A DNA stretch of 5,988 nucleotides from Colimorpha sp045222795 (GTDB lineage Bacteria > Bacteroidota > Bacteroidia > Bacteroidales > P3), in NCBI GenBank assembly GCA_045222795.1, contig JBGUZF010000068.1:1-5988 (forward strand), written 5' to 3'. Within the stretch, counting starts at the first letter, position 1, and the number at the start of each line of letters is the position of its first letter. This document shows positions 1 to 5,163 of this stretch, one piece after another. The notes below the pieces were generated by a model. The model saw only the letters and a list, made by a program, of their open reading frames with translations. It did no database searches and had not been told where the DNA came from. Made by a program: the position numbers and the translations under genes.

Positions 1-21
1 CTCCGCTTCGAGTTACAGTGA
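1..21 (+). CDS. possible 3' end of an upstream gene
   Basis: Frame 1 reads LRFELQ and then stops at TGA (19-21). The first 12 bases use GC-rich codons (CTC CGC TTC GAG) like the genes downstream, and the DNA turns AT-rich right after the stop, as expected at a gene end. This is weak evidence: frame 2 is also open, to TAA at 98-100. The piece is too short to identify a family. Confidence 0.25.
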   Translation, partial: LRFELQ

Positions 22-51
22 CTATTTAAAGACAAAAATGTTATTTATTGA

Positions 52-78
52 AGACAACAGAGACAACAAAAACAACAT
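52..78 (+). repeat. three imperfect 9-bp direct repeats
   Basis: Three consecutive nonamers occur in the AT-rich intergenic stretch: AGACAACAG (52-60), AGACAACAA (61-69) and AAACAACAT (70-78). The AAGACAAC core (51-58) is also complementary to GTTGTCTT at 107-114, so one copy could pair with DNA just upstream of the NUDIX gene. No function is evident. Confidence 0.5.
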
Positions 79-79
79 G

Positions 80-96
80 TCGGCGCATTGCGCCGA
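80..96. terminator. GC-rich hairpin, possible terminator
   Basis: TCGGCG (80-85) and CGCCGA (91-96) form a perfect 6-bp stem around a 5-base loop; counted as full dyad symmetry the arms are 8 bp around one base. It lies in AT-rich DNA between a possible upstream gene end and the NUDIX gene. The + strand downstream side (TTAATAAAT) is AT-rich without a proper T-run, so termination is plausible but not well supported. It could instead be an operator or a structure in the NUDIX leader. Confidence 0.35.
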
Positions 97-140
97 TTAA
101 TAAATAGTTGTCTTTAAAAGAAAAAAAGATATTGTCTTCC

Positions 141-614
141 ATGCAACTATCCTATAAATATCACACTTTCAATGTGCCGCTGTGCGCGCTTCACTGCCTG
201 AAGCGCCGTATGCGGTGGGTGCGCGCCGCTGGCGGCATCGTCGTCGACGACTCTGGCGACATGCTCCTCATCCGCCGCAACAACCGCTGGGACCTCCCCA
301 AAGGCAAGGTGGAGGCCGGCGAGACCCTCATCCAGGCCGCCCTCCGCGAAGTAGAGGAAGAGTCTGGCATTAAAGTGCTACCCACTGTCCACTACCCACT
401 ACCCACTAAAACATATCACATCTTCAACCTCTACGGTGGCTGGCACCTAAAGCAGACCTCGTGGTTCCCCATGCACGCCACAGGGCATCACCCCTCGGGA
501 TTGCCACAGAACGAGGAAGGCATCACTGAGGTCGTATGGGTCGCGCCCGACGAATGGCACCGCCGCCTCCAGTCATCTTACGGCACCCTAAGAACTGTCG
601 CTGGACGTATTTAA
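141..614 (+). CDS. NUDIX hydrolase
   Basis: This is a small, probably cytosolic NUDIX-fold pyrophosphohydrolase of 157 residues from the chosen start. The family cleaves nucleoside diphosphates linked to another group; the substrate cannot be read from the sequence. The NUDIX box is complete: GKVEAGE, then a spacer, then REVEEESGI (residues 55-77), matching GX5EX7REUXEEXGU with all metal-binding glutamates. It follows the AAGGIV strand and the RWDLPKG motif. The C-terminal part (NEEGITEVVWVAPDE) is typical of Bacteroidales members. The ATG at 141 is preferred because it follows an A-rich leader. TTG at 108 extends the frame by 11 codons directly after an in-frame TAG; ATG at 210 starts just before the domain. 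By recollection, Bacteroidales relatives often carry a longer N-terminal region of about 60 residues, so this one looks short. A heptad repeat adds LPTVHYPLPT between two core strands (residues 80-89). The gene ends inside its own terminator. Confidence 0.85.
   Translation: MQLSYKYHTFNVPLCALHCLKRRMRWVRAAGGIVVDDSGDMLLIRRNNRWDLPKGKVEAGETLIQAALREVEEESGIKVLPTVHYPLPTKTYHIFNLYGGWHLKQTSWFPMHATGHHPSGLPQNEEGITEVVWVAPDEWHRRLQSSYGTLRTVAGRI
378..405 (+). repeat. heptanucleotide repeat tract inside the NUDIX gene
   Basis: Four consecutive heptamers occur: CTACCCA (378-384), CTGTCCA (385-391), CTACCCA (392-398) and CTACCCA (399-405). They encode LPTVHYPLPT in the NUDIX frame, just after the NUDIX box. All four fit the pattern YTNYCMM shared with the other tracts here. 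The + strand has no stop in any frame across the tract, whereas the opposite orientation (TGGGTAG) would bring in TAG. Confidence 0.85.
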
Positions 615-635
615 TCCAGCGATTTCTTTTTTTTT
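598..635 (+). terminator. intrinsic terminator of the NUDIX gene
   Basis: CGCTGGA (599-605) pairs perfectly with TCCAGCG (615-621), and T598 with A622 extends the stem to 8 bp. The 9-base loop (606-614) contains the NUDIX stop codon TAA. A T-rich run at 623-635, including nine consecutive T, follows directly. This is the classic rho-independent layout on the + strand. It separates the NUDIX gene from the pgpH unit, and its T-tract abuts the next promoter. Confidence 0.75.
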
Positions 636-637
636 CG

Positions 638-645
638 TATCTTTG
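638..645 (+). promoter_or_regulatory. Bacteroides-type -7 promoter element for pgpH
   Basis: TATCTTTG matches TAnnTTTG, the -7 element read by the Bacteroidota primary sigma factor. It lies 20 bp before the pgpH ATG and implies a leader of about 10-20 bases. I see no good TTTG-type -33 box at the usual distance; that position is taken by the 3' arm of the terminator stem. An upstream poly-T stretch is present. The promoter would drive pgpH, yfhO and the glycosyltransferase together. Confidence 0.6.
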
Positions 646-665
646 CATTTGCTTATTATATAGAA

Positions 666-2645
666 ATGAGTAGTATATTGACAGGTACAGTAAAGCGTTT
701 GTCGCTGATGTACAGGATATTCGCGATGTTGATAACGGCATCGCTGATAGTGCTTATTTTCCCTCATGAAAGACACGGGGAGCACTATGACTATAAGATT
801 GGCGCCGTCTGGCGCGGTGCCGACCTGGTGGCTCCGTACGATTTCGTCGTGCTCAAAGATGCCGAGCAAATGAAGATCGAGCAAGAAAGCGAGCGCCGCA
901 AGGCCACGGTGTACTACCGCGTCGACAGCAGTGCCCACGCCAAGGCTCTTGCGAGAGTGGAGAGTGGAAAGTGGAAAGCTGAGAGTGGAAAGCTGAGACG
1001 ACAGGTGGACAGCATCTACCGCATAGGCTATATGGAGCGTGTACCCGACTGGGCCGAAGGCCAGCGCGGCGTGGTGCTCGAGGGCAATGTGGGTCACGAA
1101 TGCCGCCAGGGCGACTATATGACCAAGGACGACCTTGAGGCCGGCGTGCTGAGGGACAGCATCCTGGTGGCGAGCATCGCCGTCGACGAAGAACGTACAG
1201 CATTGGAAATAGAGAGCCGCCTGAGCCAGCTGAGCTACCAGAGCCGCATGGTTATGGCCGGCGACGAGATAGTGAGGAAAGGTGAGAAGGTGACCGAAGA
1301 GACCGCCAAGGTGATAGAAAACCTCGAGGCCGAGCAGGACCGCCGCTACAGCGACAGCTTCAGCCTCTGGGGCCAGATGGCAGGCCAGCTGCTGCTGGCG
1401 GTCATCGCCTTCGTGGCACTCTACATGTTCCTCAAGAACACCCGCCACCCGATTCTTGAAGACGACCGCAAGGTACTGTTCGTCATGCTGGTGATACTCC
1501 TTATGGCAGCTATCACGGCATTGGTGGTGAGAGTCAACGAAGACTGGGTGCTGCTGGTACCGCTATGCATAGTGCCCATCCTCATGCGTGTCTTCTTCGA
1601 CATGCGCGTTGCACTCTACATCCACCTCACCACGGTGATTATCCTCGCCAACCTGGTGCCCAACTCGTTCGAGTTCATCTTCTACCAGCTGGTGACAGGT
1701 ATGATGAGCATCATAGCCGTGCGCAGCCTCGAACGGAGGAGTCAGTTCTTCACCCTCGCGGCAGTGATCTTCGCCAGCTATTCCTTCATCTACACCGCCG
1801 GTGTGCTGAGTCAGGACACCAACCTTCACTCTCTTGACGCCCACCGCTACCTGATGTTCCTCCTCAACGCCACCATGACGCTGATGGCCTACCCGCTGAT
1901 ATACCTCTTCGAGCGCATCTTCGGCATGACCACCAACCTCACGCTGATGGAACTCTCCAACACGAGCCACGAGGCACTGCGCGAGCTCTCGCGCCGCGCT
2001 CCCGGCACCTTCCAGCACTCGGTACAGGTGGCCAACATCAGCGAAGACCTGATGAACGAGATTGGCGGCGACGCACTGCTGGCAAAGGTGGGAGCGCTGT
2101 ACCACGACATCGGCAAAGTACGCAACCCGCAGTACTTCACCGAGAACCAGAGCAGCGGCTTCAACCCGCACGACGAACTCGACTACGCCGAAAGCGCCAA
2201 AATTATCACGCAGCATGTGACTGACGGTCTGGAGTTGGCCCGCCAATACCGCCTGCCCGCCGAGGTGCAGGACTTCATACGCACCCACCACGGCACCACC
2301 TATACAGGCTATTTCTATGCCAAAGAGAAGGAACACCACGGCGACGGCAACTTCGACGTGACGGTGTTCCGCTACCCCGGCCCGCGTCCCTACAGCCGCG
2401 AGACGGCAGTGGTGATGATTGTAGACACCGTCGAGGCCGCCTGTCGCAGTATGAAAGAACACACCAAAGAGGCCACCGACACCATGGTCGACCGACTGAT
2501 TGACGATAAGGTACGAGCCGGACAGCTCGACAACTGCCCCCTATCCTACGGCGACATCGCCAAAATACGCCGCATACTGAAGGACAAGATGATGAGCATC
2601 TACCACGTCCGCGTCGAATACCCAACGGTGAAAAGTGAAAATTGA
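666..2645 (+). CDS. pgpH: PgpH-like membrane HD phosphodiesterase (7TM-HD family)
   Basis: This 659-residue inner-membrane protein belongs to the 7TM-HD family, whose PgpH members hydrolyse cyclic-di-AMP to pApA in the cytoplasm. Order of parts: an N-terminal membrane anchor (about 16-33), an extracytoplasmic 7TMR-HDED region (about 40-235), seven membrane segments (starting near 238, 269, 293, 313, 336, 360 and 393), and a C-terminal HD domain (about 445-650). The catalytic set is complete: H451 (PGTFQHSV), H480-D481 (ALYHDIGK), H517, H541-H542 (THHGTT) and D587 (MIVDTVEAA). FRYPGPRPYSRE and GQLDNCPLSYGDI are also typical. Cyclic-di-AMP activity is inferred by homology; it is best shown in Firmicutes. 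The ATG at 666 follows the promoter closely; ATG at 708 is a weaker option. Two heptad tracts mark it: one encodes residues 97-110 in the extracytoplasmic domain, the other supplies the last residues (VKSEN) and the stop codon. It is first in a unit with yfhO and a glycosyltransferase. Confidence 0.92.
   Translation: MSSILTGTVKRLSLMYRIFAMLITASLIVLIFPHERHGEHYDYKIGAVWRGADLVAPYDFVVLKDAEQMKIEQESERRKATVYYRVDSSAHAKALARVESGKWKAESGKLRRQVDSIYRIGYMERVPDWAEGQRGVVLEGNVGHECRQGDYMTKDDLEAGVLRDSILVASIAVDEERTALEIESRLSQLSYQSRMVMAGDEIVRKGEKVTEETAKVIENLEAEQDRRYSDSFSLWGQMAGQLLLAVIAFVALYMFLKNTRHPILEDDRKVLFVMLVILLMAAITALVVRVNEDWVLLVPLCIVPILMRVFFDMRVALYIHLTTVIILANLVPNSFEFIFYQLVTGMMSIIAVRSLERRSQFFTLAAVIFASYSFIYTAGVLSQDTNLHSLDAHRYLMFLLNATMTLMAYPLIYLFERIFGMTTNLTLMELSNTSHEALRELSRRAPGTFQHSVQVANISEDLMNEIGGDALLAKVGALYHDIGKVRNPQYFTENQSSGFNPHDELDYAESAKIITQHVTDGLELARQYRLPAEVQDFIRTHHGTTYTGYFYAKEKEHHGDGNFDVTVFRYPGPRPYSRETAVVMIVDTVEAACRSMKEHTKEATDTMVDRLIDDKVRAGQLDNCPLSYGDIAKIRRILKDKMMSIYHVRVEYPTVKSEN
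953..994 (-). repeat. heptanucleotide repeat tract inside pgpH
   Basis: Six heptamers on the + strand are GAGAGTG, GAGAGTG, GAAAGTG, GAAAGCT, GAGAGTG and GAAAGCT. Read on the minus strand in the shared phase (992 down to 958) they are CTTTCCA, CTCTCAG, CTTTCCA, CTTTCCA and CTCTCCA, nearly all fitting YTNYCMM. The tract is 42 bp, so it keeps frame, and encodes RVESGKWKAESGKL in the extracytoplasmic domain. Two TGA triplets (980-982, 994-996) fall out of frame. Confidence 0.85.
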
Positions 2646-2669
2646 AAGTTGAAAATTGAAAATTGAAAA
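2628..2669 (-). repeat. heptanucleotide repeat tract at the pgpH-yfhO junction
   Basis: Six consecutive heptamers: GTGAAAA (2628-2634), GTGAAAA, TTGAAAG, TTGAAAA, TTGAAAA and TTGAAAA (2663-2669). Reversed they read TTTTCAA, TTTTCAA, TTTTCAA, CTTTCAA, TTTTCAC and TTTTCAC, all fitting YTNYCMM. The tract gives pgpH its last codons and TGA stop (2643-2645), fills the whole 25-bp spacer except one base, and forms the A-rich leader directly before the yfhO ATG. Bacteroidota favour A-rich leaders over Shine-Dalgarno pairing, so it may act as the yfhO translation initiation region. Confidence 0.9.
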
Positions 2670-2670
2670 T

Positions 2671-5163
2671 ATGAAGAAGAACGTTTGGATTCATGTAGCA
2701 ATGATTGTTGCGATGTTCGCTGTGGCCTGCATCTACTTCTCGCCGGTACTCAGCGGCAAGCAGATGTACCAAGGCGATACGCAGAAGTTCGAAGCAATGG
2801 TCAAGGAGACCAAGGACTACCACGCCCAGACTGGCGACTACGCCCTGTGGAACAGTTCCCTCTTCGGCGGAATGCCCATATACCAAGTCGGCGGCAACCC
2901 ACCTATGAAGAGCATCATGGCTCCGCTGCGTTCCGTTGTAAATCTTGATTTCCTTGGTCTCGGCCGCACCATAGGCGTACTGTTCCTCTACCTCATCGGC
3001 TTCTACCTGGCACTCGTACTCCTCGGATGCTCGCCCTGGCTGGCGATACTTGGCGCACTGGCCTTCGGACTTGGCAGCTACAACATCATCATCGTCGAGG
3101 CCGGCCATATCTCCAAAGCATGGGCAATGGCCATGATGGCTCCCATCTTCGCAGGCATGGTGCTCTGCCTGCGTAAGCCCAGAGAGGGCGGCGACAAGAA
3201 GAAAGACTGGCTCTGGGGCGGCCTGCTGTTCACCCTCGCCCTTGGACTGCAGCTTAACTTCAACCACATACAGATAACCTTCTACACCATGATAGGCGCC
3301 GTACTGCTCGGAGCGGCACATCTCGTCTATGCACTCAAGGACCGCTATCTGCCCAAGTTCGGCTGGGGCGTGGGTGTGTTGCTCCTGGGCTGCGCACTGG
3401 CCTTTGCCTGCAACGCACGCGCCCTCTTGGTCAGCCAGCAGTATGCCAAGCAGACCATGCGCGGCGGCAACGCCATCACGGTAACGCCCGAGGACCTGTA
3501 CCACGACAGCGAGCCTGCCTCCATCAGCGGTAAGACCAGCGGTCTGGACATCAACTATGCCTTCAGCTGGAGCTATGGTGTCGGCGAGACCTACACCCTC
3601 CTCGTCCCCGGCGCCATGGGCGGCGGCAGTGGCGAGACGGTGAGCACCGAGAGCGCCTCATACAAGGCCTTCCATCAGCAGCAGATGCCGCTCTACTGGG
3701 GCGACCAGCCCTTCACCAGCGGACCTGTCTACTTCGGCGCCATTATCATCATGCTCGCCATCATGGGCCTGATACTCGTCAAAGGTCCCGAACGCTGGTG
3801 GCTGCTTTTAGCGACAATCCTTGCCATCATCATGTCGTGGGGTCGCAACTTCATGCCCTTCAACGAATGGCTCTTCAACCACCTGCCGCTCTACAACAAG
3901 TTCCGCACGCCGAGCATGAGTCTCGTGCTGGCCAACGTCTGCATGGTGCTGTTTGGCGTACTTGGACTTCGCGAACTCTTCTCCAAAGAAGTTGATGCAA
4001 AACGCAAACGCCTGGCGCTATATATCGGTGGCGGCATCACGGCAGCCATGCTGCTCGTAGGCCTGTTGCTCTGCGGAGGCTTCAGCTACAGCGGTATCTC
4101 CGACGAACAGATGGCCCCGCAATATGGCGCACAGTGGGCGCAGATACAGAACATCTTCATCCAGGACCGCAAGGCCCTCTTCGTCTCCGACTCGTGGCGC
4201 TCGCTCCTCTTCGCGGCGCTCGCCTTCGCCGCCCTGTGGTTCTATGTCTGGAAGACTGGTAAAGCTAGTAAAACCAGCGGCACTAGTATGCCTGTTTACA
4301 TTACCATTGTTCTCATGCTTCTTGTCGTCATCGACCTATGGGGCGTCGACCGCCGCTATGTGAACGACAAGAATTACGTCAGCGCCCAGCAACTCAAGCT
4401 GCGTCCCGACGCCTGGGACTACGACATCGACCAGTTGGCCGCTCAGTTCAACGACCAGAACTACCGCGTGCTGAACCTCGCCACCAACACCTTCAACGAC
4501 TCCAAGCCCGCCGCCTTCCACCGCCAGGTGGGTGGCTATAGCGCCGTCAAGATGCGCCGCTACCAGGATATTATCGACTTCTACCTCGCCCGCCATATCA
4601 ACTTCGGAGTGCTCAATATGCTCAACGCCCGTTACTTCGTGCTGCAAGACGGAAAGGTGCAACGCAACCCCGAAGCGCTGGGCAACTGCTGGTTCGTGCA
4701 GGACATCAAGCCCGTCACCGATGCCAATGGCGAGATCCTTGCCCTCAACGACTTCAACCCCGCCACCACGGCCATCGTCGACACCACTCAATTCTCAATT
4801 CTCAATTCTCAATTCTCAATTGACTCCTCCGCCACCATCGAGATGGTGCACCAGAAACCATACAATCCCGACTATCTCAAGTACACCTCGCACAGCAGCA
4901 GTGAACAGATGGCGGTCTTCAGCGAGATATACTACGCTCCCGACTGGCGCGCCTATATCGACGGCAAACCCGCCGAATACATCCGCGCCAACTACATACT
5001 GCGTGCCATGGTGATCCCCGCCGGCGACCACGTCATTGAGTTCCGCGACGAGGCACCGCTGTTCCACAAGATGAACATCGTCACCATCCTCGGCTCCGTG
5101 CTGCTGGTCCTCATCGCCGGTGGCGCCATCTTCCTTGTCTACCGCAAGCGCAAAGAGGCATGA
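2671..5163 (+). CDS. yfhO: YfhO-family multispanning membrane protein
   Basis: This 830-residue protein is a YfhO-family (PF09586-like) inner-membrane protein. The family resembles GT-C glycosyltransferases; Firmicutes YfhO is linked to teichoic acid glycosylation, but the Bacteroidota role is unknown to me. I see one N-terminal membrane segment (about 6-24), a first external loop with an acidic YQGDTQKF motif and the hallmark WNSSLFGGMPIYQ (residues 60-72), then roughly twelve more hydrophobic segments to about residue 560. A large soluble C-terminal region follows (including NARYFVLQDG, FSEIYYAPDWRAYIDG and RANYILRAMVIPAGDH), then a last membrane segment near 802-823 and a basic tail. Start: ATG 2671 is preferred over TTG 2656, because the extra MKIEN is encoded by repeat DNA. 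Two repeat-derived insertions occur: TGKASKTSGTSM (529-540) between membrane segments and QFSILNSQFSI (707-717) in the soluble region. The stop overlaps the next start, which suggests translational coupling. Confidence 0.9.
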   Translation: MKKNVWIHVAMIVAMFAVACIYFSPVLSGKQMYQGDTQKFEAMVKETKDYHAQTGDYALWNSSLFGGMPIYQVGGNPPMKSIMAPLRSVVNLDFLGLGRTIGVLFLYLIGFYLALVLLGCSPWLAILGALAFGLGSYNIIIVEAGHISKAWAMAMMAPIFAGMVLCLRKPREGGDKKKDWLWGGLLFTLALGLQLNFNHIQITFYTMIGAVLLGAAHLVYALKDRYLPKFGWGVGVLLLGCALAFACNARALLVSQQYAKQTMRGGNAITVTPEDLYHDSEPASISGKTSGLDINYAFSWSYGVGETYTLLVPGAMGGGSGETVSTESASYKAFHQQQMPLYWGDQPFTSGPVYFGAIIIMLAIMGLILVKGPERWWLLLATILAIIMSWGRNFMPFNEWLFNHLPLYNKFRTPSMSLVLANVCMVLFGVLGLRELFSKEVDAKRKRLALYIGGGITAAMLLVGLLLCGGFSYSGISDEQMAPQYGAQWAQIQNIFIQDRKALFVSDSWRSLLFAALAFAALWFYVWKTGKASKTSGTSMPVYITIVLMLLVVIDLWGVDRRYVNDKNYVSAQQLKLRPDAWDYDIDQLAAQFNDQNYRVLNLATNTFNDSKPAAFHRQVGGYSAVKMRRYQDIIDFYLARHINFGVLNMLNARYFVLQDGKVQRNPEALGNCWFVQDIKPVTDANGEILALNDFNPATTAIVDTTQFSILNSQFSIDSSATIEMVHQKPYNPDYLKYTSHSSSEQMAVFSEIYYAPDWRAYIDGKPAEYIRANYILRAMVIPAGDHVIEFRDEAPLFHKMNIVTILGSVLLVLIAGGAIFLVYRKRKEA
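4255..4290 (+). repeat. 9-bp coding repeat in yfhO
   Basis: Four imperfect in-frame nonamers occur: ACTGGTAAA (4255-4263), GCTAGTAAA (4264-4272), ACCAGCGGC (4273-4281) and ACTAGTATG (4282-4290). They encode TGK, ASK, TSG and TSM, a hydrophilic loop between two membrane segments. The codons (ACT, GGT, AGT, AAA) are AT-richer than the ACC, GGC, AGC and AAG codons around them, which suggests inserted or expanded DNA rather than original family sequence. Confidence 0.55.
4787..4821 (+). repeat. five perfect heptanucleotide repeats inside yfhO
   Basis: CTCAATT is repeated five times without a mismatch; in the shared phase the unit is TTCTCAA, which fits YTNYCMM. It encodes QFSILNSQFSI (residues 707-717) in the soluble C-terminal region, at a spot between recognisable family blocks. 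The tract is 35 bp, so losing or gaining one unit would shift the frame and remove the last 100 or so residues, including the final membrane segment. Confidence 0.92.
5160..5163 (+). promoter_or_regulatory. ATGA overlap coupling yfhO and the glycosyltransferase
   Basis: The glycosyltransferase ATG (5160-5162) overlaps the yfhO TGA (5161-5163). Such overlaps commonly couple translation by reinitiation. A purine stretch, AAAGAGG (5152-5158), lies only one base before the start, too close for a normal Shine-Dalgarno role. Confidence 0.75.

Larger units (their letters stand above)
25..118. repeat. 11-bp inverted repeat flanking the intergenic hairpin
   Basis: TTTAAAGACAA (25-35) is the exact reverse complement of TTGTCTTTAAA (108-118). 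The arms are 72 bp apart and enclose the nonamer repeats (52-78) and the GC hairpin (80-96). The right arm ends 22 bp before the chosen NUDIX start. It could be a regulatory dyad or the edges of a small decayed element; no coding capacity or target-site duplication is visible. The bases are AT-rich, so chance is not excluded. Confidence 0.4.

Noticed and set aside
2..100. Open frame 2 ending at TAA 98-100 as a gene tail
   Set aside because: Most of it lies in AT-rich repetitive intergenic DNA across the hairpin and nonamers. The frame 1 tail ending at 21 fits the composition change better, though neither is strong.
588..1448. Long minus-strand open frame of 286 codons opposite pgpH
   Set aside because: It overlaps the NUDIX end, terminator, promoter and a pgpH region with clear family motifs. 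Its protein is rich in A, V, L and H, as expected from reading GC-rich codons backwards, and shows no domain.
1563..2462. Minus-strand open frame of 299 codons opposite the pgpH HD domain
   Set aside because: The + strand carries the full catalytic motif set, and the antisense protein is low-complexity and V, E, H and G rich, typical of a shadow frame.
2275..3504. Minus-strand open frame of 409 codons across the pgpH-yfhO junction
   Set aside because: It is antisense to the conserved HD domain end and to YfhO membrane segments, has no recognisable motif, and stays open through the repeat tract only because that orientation has no stops.
5152..5158. AAAGAGG as a Shine-Dalgarno site for the glycosyltransferase
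   Set aside because: Only one base separates it from the ATG, too close for pairing, and Bacteroidota rarely depend on such sites. Coupling through the overlap is more likely.
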